Positions 55,930 to 64,000 of a stretch of DNA of 64,000 bases are shown here, one piece after another. Positions within the stretch are counted from its first letter, which is position 1, and the number at the start of each line of letters is the position of its first letter. The position numbers and the translations under genes are program-made. This DNA comes from Gelidibacter algens (GTDB lineage Bacteria; Bacteroidota; Bacteroidia; Flavobacteriales; Flavobacteriaceae): positions 124,001 to 188,000 of the forward strand of contig NZ_LZRN01000001.1 in the NCBI RefSeq assembly GCF_001678675.1, in the 5' to 3' direction. A model generated the notes under the pieces. That model saw only the letters and a program-made list of their open reading frames with translations. It was not told the DNA's origin and did not search any database.

Positions 55930-58380
55930 ATGAGAACACTATTATTAAGTTTCTTTTTGACATTGGCCGCAATTAGCTTTGGGCAAGTCAATTTATCCTA
56001 TCAAAAACCCGATCAAAGCATCCTCACTCTTGCAGAAGCGCCGCTGGCGCCACGCATCAGTATGGACAACAACGGTGAAAATATTATTTTCCTTTACAGA
56101 AGCAATTACAAAACCATTGATGAGCTTTCTGAAACTGAAATGCGCCTTGGCGGACTGAGAATAAACCCAGTGACGAACATTGGCAGCAGAACTACCTTTT
56201 ATACAGATATCAAAATGAGAAAAGGTCAAGAAGGCGACCCTCAAGATATTAAAGGATTGCCAGAAAACGGACGTTTTGCCTACGTGTCTTGGTCACCAAA
56301 TCAAAAGTATGCCACTTTTACCAATACAACAGCTCAGGGCGTAGAATTATGGTATGTTGACATTAATACTGCACAAGCAAAAAAATTGACACAAGATAAC
56401 CTGAATGCCAATATGGGCAGTCCTTATACCTGGTTTAAAGACAGTAATTCTCTATTGGTGCAAACACTTCCCTCATCAAAAAAAGAATTGATTGACCCGA
56501 AAGAATCTGTTCCTGAAGGCCCAACAATCTCAGTAAGTGAAGCCGGGGTAAAAGCTCAAAACAGAACCTATCAAGATTTACTCAAAAACCCAAATGACGA
56601 ATATAATTTTGAGCAATTAGCCTTGTCTGACATTCAAAAAGTGAATTTGGACGGAACGTCTTCAAATTGGAAATCTACAGACATCTACCAAAGCATGAAT
56701 TTTTCTCCTGACGGAAATTATGTGATGGTCACCACCATTAGCAAACCTTTTTCCTATTTGGTCCCTTATAGTAGATTTCCTTCTACCACCACCATTTATG
56801 ATGCTAAAGGCAAATTGGTAAAGAAAATGTTAGAAGTCCCACTTATTGAAGATTTACCACAGGGGTTTATGGCTGAACGTACGGGCATGCGCGACTTAAA
56901 TTGGCGTAACGACCACCCTGCAACCTTAGTATGGACTGAAGCTTTAGACGGAGGTGACCCTGCCAATGAAGTACCTTTTAGAGATGAAGTATTTCAGCAA
57001 ACCGCACCTTTTACTGCTAAAAAACAATCCCTTTTAAAAACTAAGGACCGTTTTGCAGGCATCCGATGGGGGAATGAAAATACCGCCATTGCTTATGACA
57101 ATTGGTGGAACACCAGAAATACACGAACTTACTTGTTTGATCCTTCCAACGCAAACAAAACACCAAAAGTTCTTTCGGATAGAAATTATCAAGATGTATA
57201 CAGTGATCCAGGTAACTTTGTGACCACCTTAAATGCCTATGATGAATCTGTTTTAGACCTCCATGATGGGAAAGCGTATTTAATTGGAGACGGTTATAGT
57301 GATAAAGGCCAATTTCCTTTTATTGATGAAATCAACCTAAAATCACAAAAAACAGAACGTTTATACCAATCGCAATTGACTGATAAAGTAGAAAATATAG
57401 CGTTCGCCTTAGATGCAAAGGCAGGTGAGTTTGTAGTTCAAATTGAATCTAAAAATGAATATCCAAATTACTATATCAGAAATATCAAAAAACGCATCGG
57501 CCTTCAGCCTCTGACCCAATTTGAAAATCCGTTCAAAAGCATTCAAGATGTTCACAAAGAAGTCATCACCTACAAACGTGATGATGGATTGCCACTTACA
57601 GGAACCTTGTATCTGCCAACAGATTATAAAGAAGGTGAAAAATACCCGATGATCATGTGGGCGTATCCTCGGGAATACAAAGATAAAAACAGTGCAGCCC
57701 AAAACACGTCAAATTCCAATGAGTTCACCTATCCGTCTTATGGATCACCTTTATATTGGGTGACCAGAGGTTACGTGGTTTTGGATGACGCTGCATTCCC
57801 AATTGTTGGTGAAGGTGACGAGCAACCCAATGATTCTTTTGTAAAACAGTTGGTAGGCAATGCCAAAGCAGCCATTGATGCCGTTGATGCCATGGGCTAT
57901 ATTGATCGAGACCGTGTGGCGGTTGGCGGACATTCCTACGGTGCGTTTATGACAGCCAACCTATTATCCCATTCTAATTTATTTGCTGCAGGTATTGCAA
58001 GAAGTGGTGCGTATAACAGAACCTTGACACCTTTTGGGTTTCAAAGTGAAGAACGCAACTACTGGGAAGCTCCAGAAGTATACAATACCATGTCGCCATT
58101 TATGAATGCTGAAAAAATGAAAACACCATTATTGCTCATTCATGGAGAGGCTGATAACAACTCAGGCACTTACCCAATGCAAAGTGAGCGCTATTTCAAT
58201 GCCTTAAAAGGTTTGGGTGCGCCTGTAAGATTGGTGATGTTGCCTAAGGAAAGTCATGGCTACAGTGCTAAGGAATCTATCATGCACATGCTATGGGAAC
58301 AAGACCAATGGTTGGAAACTTATGTAAAGAATAAAAAGATAGAACAACCGATCAATAAAAAAGAAACAATTAAAAACTAG
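55930..58380 (+). CDS. Prolyl oligopeptidase family (S9) serine peptidase, exported
   Basis: 816 residues with a Sec signal (LLLSFFLTLAAISFGQ). An N-terminal beta-propeller-like region with WD/TolB-type repeats (KYATFTNTTAQGVELWYVD) precedes a C-terminal alpha/beta hydrolase: nucleophile Ser in VGGHSYGAFMTANLL, Asp in HGEADNNSG, His in KESHGYSAKE. Cleaves short peptides, probably in the periplasm. Divergent from the fabH-like gene. Ends before a clear terminator. Confidence 0.9.
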   Translation: MRTLLLSFFLTLAAISFGQVNLSYQKPDQSILTLAEAPLAPRISMDNNGENIIFLYRSNYKTIDELSETEMRLGGLRINPVTNIGSRTTFYTDIKMRKGQEGDPQDIKGLPENGRFAYVSWSPNQKYATFTNTTAQGVELWYVDINTAQAKKLTQDNLNANMGSPYTWFKDSNSLLVQTLPSSKKELIDPKESVPEGPTISVSEAGVKAQNRTYQDLLKNPNDEYNFEQLALSDIQKVNLDGTSSNWKSTDIYQSMNFSPDGNYVMVTTISKPFSYLVPYSRFPSTTTIYDAKGKLVKKMLEVPLIEDLPQGFMAERTGMRDLNWRNDHPATLVWTEALDGGDPANEVPFRDEVFQQTAPFTAKKQSLLKTKDRFAGIRWGNENTAIAYDNWWNTRNTRTYLFDPSNANKTPKVLSDRNYQDVYSDPGNFVTTLNAYDESVLDLHDGKAYLIGDGYSDKGQFPFIDEINLKSQKTERLYQSQLTDKVENIAFALDAKAGEFVVQIESKNEYPNYYIRNIKKRIGLQPLTQFENPFKSIQDVHKEVITYKRDDGLPLTGTLYLPTDYKEGEKYPMIMWAYPREYKDKNSAAQNTSNSNEFTYPSYGSPLYWVTRGYVVLDDAAFPIVGEGDEQPNDSFVKQLVGNAKAAIDAVDAMGYIDRDRVAVGGHSYGAFMTANLLSHSNLFAAGIARSGAYNRTLTPFGFQSEERNYWEAPEVYNTMSPFMNAEKMKTPLLLIHGEADNNSGTYPMQSERYFNALKGLGAPVRLVMLPKESHGYSAKESIMHMLWEQDQWLETYVKNKKIEQPINKKETIKN

Positions 58381-58400
58381 TTTTTTCATCCTACTTTATC

Positions 58401-58433
58401 AAAAAGCCATTCTCACTCAGAATGGCTTTTTTT
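58401..58433 (+). terminator. Terminator of the S9 peptidase gene
   Basis: AAAAAGCCATTC pairs with GAATGGCTTTTT around 7 nt, followed by more T. Confidence 0.85.
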
Positions 58434-58549
58434 GTGCCATCTTGTCACAAATGGTGAATTGGCATTTTTGTTGACTAGTACATTGAAACCACAAGAAAAA
58501 TATTGTTCAACAGTTTCCCACTTCCGTGGGAACATTTAATAAATTAAAT

Positions 58550-60463
58550 ATGACAAAAGGAAATATTAATGTTTCGGTAGAAAACATCTTTCCATTAATT
58601 AAGAAGTTCCTGTACAGCGATCACGAAATCTTTTTACGTGAGTTAATCAGTAACGCTACAGATGCCACTCTAAAGTTAAAACATCTTGCCAATATTGGTG
58701 AAGCCACAGTAGAATATGGCAATCCAAAAATCGAGGTCAGAATCGATAAGGAAGGTAAAAAATTGCACATCATCGACCAAGGAATTGGAATGACTGCAGA
58801 AGAGGTTGAAAAATACATCAACCAAATTGCTTTTTCTGGAGCTGAAGAATTTTTGGATAAGTATAAAGAGGCAGGAAAAGATGCAGGCATCATCGGCCAT
58901 TTTGGATTGGGCTTCTACTCCGCTTTTATGGTGGCTGAAAAAGTTGAGCTTATTACCAAATCTTATAAAGAAGGAACTGAAGGTGTCATCTGGACCTGTG
59001 ACGGTTCTCCTGAATTCACCTTAGAACCTGTTGATAAAACAGAACGTGGTACAGAAATCATTCTTCACATTGCAGAAGATTCTACTGAGTTTTTAGAAGA
59101 ATCTAAAATCCGTGAACTATTAACCAAGTACAATAAGTTCATGCCTATTCCAATCAAATTTGGAACTAAGGAAGTCAATGATCCTGATCACAAACCAGAG
59201 ACTAAAAAGGATAAAGACGGCAAAGAAACTACTGAGCCTCAAAAGAAAACTACGGTTGATAACATCATCAATAATCCAAATCCGGCGTGGACCAAATTAC
59301 CTGCTGATTTGGAGGACAAAGATTACAAATCTTTTTACAGAGAATTGTATCCGATGCAGTTTGAGGAGCCATTGTTCCATATCCATTTGAATGTGGATTA
59401 TCCGTTCAACCTGACTGGTATTTTGTATTTCCCAAAAATGACCGGCGAATTGAACATCCAAAAGGACAAAATTCAATTGTACCAAAACCAAGTGTTTGTT
59501 ACAGATAATGTGGAAGGCATCGTCCCTGAATTCTTGACCATGTTACGTGGTGTCATTGATTCTCCAGACATTCCGTTGAACGTTTCACGTAGTTATTTGC
59601 AAGCAGACGGTAATGTGAAGAAAATCGCATCGTACATCACACGTAAAGTTGCTGACAAGTTGAAATCTTTGTTCAATGAGAACCGTGAGGACTTTGAGAA
59701 AAAATGGAACGACATTAAGATTGTGATTGAATACGGCATGCTTTCAGAAGATAAATTCTTTGACAAAGCAGATGCTTTTGCATTATACCCAACAGTGGAC
59801 GGCAAATATTACACGTATCAAGAATTATTTGATAAAATTAAAGACAACCAAACCGATAAGGATGGGAAGTTAGTCATCTTATACGCCTCCAATGAAGATG
59901 CACAACATAGCTATACTGAGGCTGCACAAGCTAAAGGCTATGAAGTGTTATTATTAGATTCGCCAATTATAAGTCACTTGATGCAAAAATTGGAGTCCAC
60001 TAAGGAAAACATTACGTTTGCCCGTGTGGATGCTGACCATGTTGATAATTTAATCAATAAAGACGATACTAAAATCTCTAAATTGACTGATGAACAACAA
60101 ACAGAGTTGGAAACCATTCTGAAAGAAGCAATTCCATCTGAAAAATTCATGGTGCAATTGGAAGCAATGGATAGTGATGCGTCTCCATTTATCATCACAC
60201 AACCAGAATTTATGCGTCGTATGAAAGAGATGCAGGCAACTGGCGGTGGCGGTATGTTTGGAATGGGCAATATGCCAGAGATGTACAATTTGGTGGTCAA
60301 TACAAACTCTGACCTGGTAGGTGAAATCTTAAGCACCAAAACCAAGAAAAAGCAAGAACGCTTAATCTCTCAAAGTTTAGATTTGGCACGTCTATCTCAA
60401 GGCCTGTTAAAAGGAAAAGAACTGAGCGATTTTATCAAACGTTCTTACGACATGATTAAATAA
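58550..60463 (+). CDS. htpG: Molecular chaperone HtpG (Hsp90)
   Basis: 637 residues from ATG 58550 (MTKGNINVSVENIFPLI); the frame opens eight codons earlier but the conserved start is here. GHKL ATPase motifs: ELISNATDA, IDQGIGMT, IGHFGLGFYSAFMVA, then middle domain (FPKMTGELNIQKDKIQLYQ) and C-terminal dimer domain. It is an ATP-dependent chaperone of the cytosol. The charged linker (PETKKDKDGKETTEPQ) between domains is shorter than in eukaryotes. Upstream is an independent terminator, so it is its own transcription unit. Confidence 0.95.
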   Translation: MTKGNINVSVENIFPLIKKFLYSDHEIFLRELISNATDATLKLKHLANIGEATVEYGNPKIEVRIDKEGKKLHIIDQGIGMTAEEVEKYINQIAFSGAEEFLDKYKEAGKDAGIIGHFGLGFYSAFMVAEKVELITKSYKEGTEGVIWTCDGSPEFTLEPVDKTERGTEIILHIAEDSTEFLEESKIRELLTKYNKFMPIPIKFGTKEVNDPDHKPETKKDKDGKETTEPQKKTTVDNIINNPNPAWTKLPADLEDKDYKSFYRELYPMQFEEPLFHIHLNVDYPFNLTGILYFPKMTGELNIQKDKIQLYQNQVFVTDNVEGIVPEFLTMLRGVIDSPDIPLNVSRSYLQADGNVKKIASYITRKVADKLKSLFNENREDFEKKWNDIKIVIEYGMLSEDKFFDKADAFALYPTVDGKYYTYQELFDKIKDNQTDKDGKLVILYASNEDAQHSYTEAAQAKGYEVLLLDSPIISHLMQKLESTKENITFARVDADHVDNLINKDDTKISKLTDEQQTELETILKEAIPSEKFMVQLEAMDSDASPFIITQPEFMRRMKEMQATGGGGMFGMGNMPEMYNLVVNTNSDLVGEILSTKTKKKQERLISQSLDLARLSQGLLKGKELSDFIKRSYDMIK

Positions 60464-60516
60464 CTAAATTCCTGCGAAGGCAGTCCCCGATACTTCGGGA
60501 TCATAACTAGAACACA

Positions 60517-60549
60517 AACCACTTCGAGAAATCGAGGTGGTTTTTTTAT
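60517..60549 (+). terminator. htpG: Terminator of htpG
   Basis: AACCACTTCGA pairs with TCGAGGTGGTT around a 4-nt loop, then a T7 run. Upstream near 60470 is a partial ATTCCTGC palindrome and a CCCGAtacTTCGGGA stem. Confidence 0.8.
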
Positions 60550-60608
60550 GGACCAATCGAAAAATAAAGAGTCCCGTTTTCAAAGTTGTCTGAAAAAACT
60601 TTTGGCAA

Positions 60609-60639
60609 TTTAATTGTTAATCGTAATATTGCAATTAAA
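60609..60639 (+). promoter_or_regulatory. Palindromic operator-like site before the arsenic genes
   Basis: TTTAATTG (60609-60616) and CAATTAAA (60632-60639) frame an imperfect palindrome ATCGTAATATTGCAAT (60620-60635). The inner core resembles ArsR/SmtB-type operators. Located about 75 bp before the arsenate reductase ATG. No arsR gene lies in the window. Confidence 0.4.
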
Positions 60640-60714
60640 CAATGAATAGAGTAATCTTTGCCACTTTGGTAAGTTACATTTTCAAATTAATCCAGTTATC
60701 GCAACAAACATGAT

Positions 60715-61338
60715 ATGAAAACAACCTTATTTACGAGAATTGTAAATGTCATCACATCATTAGACATTGACGGAATCACCGATGAACGCAAAGCAAATCT
60801 ACAACCGCTAACTGAATTTATTCAGTCAAAAGTTTCAAACCATCAGGAGGTTCGGATCAATTTTATTTGCACGCACAATTCAAGAAGAAGTCATTTATCC
60901 CAAGTATGGGCACAAACTTTAGCTTCCCATTTCAATATCCACAATGTTTTCTGTTATTCAGGCGGGACAGAGAGTACAGCACTTTTTCCAATGGTTGCAG
61001 AAACCTTGGAAAATGCAGGTTTTGAAATCAAAACGCTTTCACAAGGCCATAACCCCATTTACAGCATCAAATACGCCCAAAATGAACCTCCTATTATTGG
61101 GTTTTCAAAAACGTTGGATGATGATTTCAATCCAAAATCTGAATTTGCGGCGGTTATGACTTGCGATGCGGCCAATGAAGCATGTCCATTTATTGCAGGT
61201 GCAGAAAAACGCATACCAATACCATTTGAGGACCCAAAAGCATTTGACAATACCCCACAACAAGCTGAAAAATACAGTGAACGAAGTTTGCAAATTGCAA
61301 CCGAACTAGTATATGTTTTCTCTCAAATCAATTCTTAA
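60715..61338 (+). CDS. Low-molecular-weight tyrosine phosphatase-type arsenate reductase
   Basis: 207 residues. The phosphatase P-loop C-x5-R-S is FICTHNSRRSHLS, followed by SGGTESTALFPMVAETLE. A C-terminal helix region carries two more Cys (CDAANEACPF) that could serve as resolving cysteines, as in thioredoxin-coupled ArsC. It reduces arsenate to arsenite for the next gene, the ACR3 efflux pump, 2 bp downstream. Some databases call it protein-tyrosine-phosphatase; the neighbour makes arsenate reduction more likely. Confidence 0.85.
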   Translation: MKTTLFTRIVNVITSLDIDGITDERKANLQPLTEFIQSKVSNHQEVRINFICTHNSRRSHLSQVWAQTLASHFNIHNVFCYSGGTESTALFPMVAETLENAGFEIKTLSQGHNPIYSIKYAQNEPPIIGFSKTLDDDFNPKSEFAAVMTCDAANEACPFIAGAEKRIPIPFEDPKAFDNTPQQAEKYSERSLQIATELVYVFSQINS

Positions 61339-61340
61339 AA

Positions 61341-62388
61341 ATGGAATCAAAAAAACTAAGTTTTCTTCGATAGTTACTTAACGCTTTGGATATTTATTGC
61401 CATGCTTTTAGGTGTGGGCATTGGCTATTTTTTTCCATCCTTTCCAAACGTCATCAACTCGTTAAGTAGCGGAACCACCAACATTCCCATTGCAATTGGT
61501 TTAATTTTAATGATGTATCCACCTTTAGCAAAAGTCAATTACGCGTTGTTGCCAAAAGTTTTCCGAAACACAAAAATTCTATCCATTTCGCTAATTCTCA
61601 ATTGGATCATCGGTCCAATTTTGATGTTCATTTTGGCCATCACTTTTTTACGTGATTACCCAGAATATATGGTCGGCCTCATTTTGATTGGTTTGGCCCG
61701 ATGTATCGCCATGGTTTTAGTATGGAATGACCTTGCCGAAGGCAGCAGCGAATATGGCGCTGGTTTAGTAGCCTTGAACAGTATTTTTCAAGTTTTTGCA
61801 TATAGTTTTTATGCGTGGATTTTTATAACTGTGCTGCCACCTTATTTCGGTTTTGAAGGAGCGATTGTCGATATTTCTATCGGAACAATTGCAGAAAGTG
61901 TCGCGATTTATTTAGGAATTCCGTTTATCATGGGAGTTTTAAGCCGATTAATTTTAGTCAAACTAAAAGGTGAAGCATGGTATACCAATAAATTCATTCC
62001 TACTATTTCGCCGTTGACATTGCTTGCACTTTTGTTTACCATTATCGTGATGTTCTCGTTAAAAGGCGAAATGATTGTTGAAATCCCGATGGATGTTTTA
62101 ATTATTGCCGTTCCTCTGTTGATCTATTTTAGCTTAATGCTCATCATTGGCTTTTTCTTTACCAAAGCCATGGGTGCCGAATACGATAAAACCGCGGCGG
62201 TTGCATTTACCGCAGCAGGAAATAATTTTGAACTGGCTATTGCTGTCGCTATATCAGTTTTCGGACTAAATTCAGGTCAAGCATTTGCTGGAGTTATTGG
62301 CCCTTTGGTAGAAGTGCCCGCATTGATATTATTGGTTCGGGTTTCATTTTGGCTGCGTAAAAAATATTACGGAAAAGCTCAAGCTTAA
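61341..62388 (+). pseudogene. ACR3 family arsenite efflux transporter with +1 frameshift near the start
   Basis: ACR3 is a ten-helix arsenite-proton/efflux carrier. The conserved start MESKKLSFL (ATG 61341-61343) runs into a stop because of an extra C at about 61368. Deleting it gives [16 protein letters not shown] and a 348-residue protein, the usual ACR3 size. Family segments follow: [37 protein letters not shown] (conserved Cys), [15 protein letters not shown], and [20 protein letters not shown]. Without the correction only a start at 61402 remains, which loses part of helix 1. Confidence 0.85.
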
Positions 62389-62785
62389 ACCGATAAAACA
62401 CTGCTATTATTCACGGATTTCATTTTTTTGGAATTCCGTGAATTTTTCATATTCCACTAAATGCAAGCGTTCATCAAAAACTGAAAATAGCAGTTCCTAC
62501 TTTAGCTAAATAACAAGGTCAACACATTAGATCGGGTGGGAAACCCATGTGCAATTGCAATCACTCCACAAAAAATGCAGTAGTATTTTTTGGGGCTACT
62601 TTTTGTTTTTGAATAATTTAAAATTATCTTCGAACGAACCGTAGAAAATCTGTGGACCAAAAGCTCATTTTCAGCAAACAGTCATCGTTTCCAAGATCTT
62701 ATTTCTGGGAAGCACAACTGACATCGCTACTTAAAATTTCCATTTCAACACCACATCCACTCTCATCACATAACACGCAAATATT
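62389..62785. other. Spacer between ars genes and pyruvate carboxylase
   Basis: Contains the terminator at 62409, a weaker hairpin with T-run at 62579-62605 (AGTAG with CTACT), and presumably the pyruvate carboxylase promoter. No gene recognised. Confidence 0.45.
62409..62443 (+). terminator. Terminator of the arsenic resistance pair
   Basis: ATTCACGGA pairs with TCCGTGAAT around 17 nt, then a T-run. Confidence 0.7.
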
Positions 62786-64000
62786 ATGAAGATCAAAAAG
62801 GTACTTATTGCCAATAGAGGAGAAATTGCTATTCGCGTCATGCGCGCCTGTACAGAGTTAAATTTAGCTACCGTCGCCCTTTACACTTATGAAGACCGAT
62901 ATTCCCAACATCGGAACAAGGCAGACGAATCCTATCAAATTGGTGAGGACAATCAGCCTTTAAAGCCGTATTTGGATATGGACGAAATCATAGCTTTGGC
63001 GAAAGCGAAAAATGTTGACGCCATTCATCCAGGTTATGGTTTTCTTTCTGAAAATTCAGAGTTCGCCCGAAAATGTGCTCAAAATGGCATCGTTTTTATT
63101 GGTCCAACTCCAGAAGTTATGGATGCGCTGGGAGATAAGATAACTGCAAAAAAAATTGCCGTAAAGTGTAATGTTCCTATTATTGAGAGCAACAAAAAGA
63201 AATTAACATCTTTAAAAATAGCTTTATCTGAAGCGAAGACTATTGGTTATCCTTTAATGCTGAAAGCTGCCTCAGGTGGTGGTGGTCGCGGGATGCGCAT
63301 CATCAGAAAAGATGAAGATTTGGAACAGAATTTCGATTCTGCCAGAAACGAAGCTCTAAATTCTTTTGGTGATGATACGATGTTTCTTGAAAGATATGTG
63401 GAAGATCCAAAACATATTGAAGTACAGATAGTGGCAGATAATCACGGTAATATTCGTCATTTATTTGAACGCGATTGCTCTGTACAGCGTCGCCATCAAA
63501 AAGTGGTTGAGATTGCTCCTTCACATAACGTTTCGGAAAAAGTCAAACAAGATCTTTATAAATATGCAATTGACATTGCTACGGAAGTCAACTATAACAA
63601 TATTGGAACCGTTGAGTTTTTAGTGGATAAAGAAGACAATGTGTTTTTTATAGAAGTCAATCCGAGGATTCAGGTAGAACACACCGTTACTGAAATGGTT
63701 ACTGGCATCGATTTGGTAAAAACACAGATTTTCGTAGCTGGAGGTTACAAATTGTCAGACCAACAAATCAAAATTCACGAACAAGAATCGTTGAAGACCT
63801 ATGGTTTTGCCCTTCAATGCCGCTTGACCACTGAAGATCCTGGTAATAATTTTACACCAGATTATGGCACCATCACGACTTATAGAAGTGCCGCAGGAAT
63901 GGGCATCCGTCTTGATGCGGGAAGCATTTATCAAGGCTATAGCGTGAGTCCGTTTTTTGATTCTATGCTCGTAAAAGTCTCTGCTCATGGGCGGACTTTG
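62786..64000 (+). CDS. Pyruvate carboxylase, N-terminal part (runs off the right edge)
   Basis: 405 codons to the window edge without a stop. Biotin carboxylase domain: MKIKKVLIANRGEIAIRVM, PGYGFLSENSEFARKC, the ATP-grasp glycine loop MLKAASGGGGRGMR, FLERYVEDPKHIEVQ, HLFERDCSVQRRHQKVVE, then FFIEVNPRIQVEHTVTE with the catalytic Glu/Arg. The start MKIKKVLIANRGE and the loops after it are typical of pyruvate carboxylase, which makes oxaloacetate from pyruvate, but acetyl/propionyl-CoA carboxylase A subunits share these motifs. The absent C-terminus (carboxyltransferase and biotin domains) would decide. Confidence 0.85.
   Translation, partial: MKIKKVLIANRGEIAIRVMRACTELNLATVALYTYEDRYSQHRNKADESYQIGEDNQPLKPYLDMDEIIALAKAKNVDAIHPGYGFLSENSEFARKCAQNGIVFIGPTPEVMDALGDKITAKKIAVKCNVPIIESNKKKLTSLKIALSEAKTIGYPLMLKAASGGGGRGMRIIRKDEDLEQNFDSARNEALNSFGDDTMFLERYVEDPKHIEVQIVADNHGNIRHLFERDCSVQRRHQKVVEIAPSHNVSEKVKQDLYKYAIDIATEVNYNNIGTVEFLVDKEDNVFFIEVNPRIQVEHTVTEMVTGIDLVKTQIFVAGGYKLSDQQIKIHEQESLKTYGFALQCRLTTEDPGNNFTPDYGTITTYRSAAGMGIRLDAGSIYQGYSVSPFFDSMLVKVSAHGRTL

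Overview
The window comes from a member of the Flavobacteriaceae (Bacteroidota). This rests on the low-GC coding style, TAnnTTTG-type -7 promoter boxes, T9SS type A C-terminal sorting domains, many Sec/Tat-exported lipoproteins, the L28-L33-DUF4295 ribosomal operon, bshC (bacillithiol) and a TIGR02924-like long isocitrate dehydrogenase. The genus cannot be fixed from sequence reading alone. I see no rRNA or tRNA gene.

Layout. 1-3619: the terminal module (C-A-T-TE) of a nonribosomal peptide synthetase, entering from the left edge and broken inside the A domain. 4.2-8.5 kb: a frameshifted MFS transporter, a frameshifted tRNA-dihydrouridine synthase, a small lipoprotein, a secreted cupredoxin with a T9SS tail, and a frameshifted membrane protein. 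9.0-13.8 kb: isocitrate dehydrogenase, then an operon of dihydroorotase, Sua5-type threonylcarbamoyl-AMP synthase and a DUF6671 zinc-ribbon protein, preceded by a nested hairpin element. 14.1-15.4 kb: AraC/GyrI-like regulator and VOC protein. 15.5-22.2 kb: two divergent exported gene sets forming a 3-keto-glycoside type oxidation locus (two DUF1080 hydrolases, GMC oxidoreductase plus small subunit, TIM-barrel isomerase-like lipoprotein, Tat-exported Gfo/Idh/MocA oxidoreductase). 22.5-24.2 kb: an IS4-family element abutting a 225-bp palindromic element. 24.2-28.9 kb: a 1.5-kaa T9SS-secreted galactose-oxidase-like copper radical enzyme with all six active-site residues. 29-64 kb: mostly core genes (PLP decarboxylase, bshC, M14 and S9 peptidases, rimO, amidase, ftsY, rpmB/rpmG, cinA, DnaQ-like exonuclease, E2 acyltransferase, recR, sodium symporter, TonB-dependent receptor, fabH-like, htpG), then an arsenate/arsenite resistance pair and the start of pyruvate carboxylase at the right edge.

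Five genes (MFS, dus, the membrane protein at 8 kb, bshC, acr3) are each restored to full family length by removing one inserted base, two in dus. An excess of pure +1 insertions is more like read or assembly error than natural decay. The NRPS (about 28 nt missing) and one DUF1080 gene (TGG to TGA) are damaged in other ways and may be real pseudogenes.

The most interesting accessory material is the exported sugar-oxidation locus next to the galactose oxidase. Non-coding highlights are a Flavo-1-like structured RNA at 42.0 kb, two possible orphan small RNAs at 54.1-54.6 kb, a hairpin repeat array at 40.8 kb, and a seven-copy heptanucleotide repeat just upstream of an exonuclease start codon.
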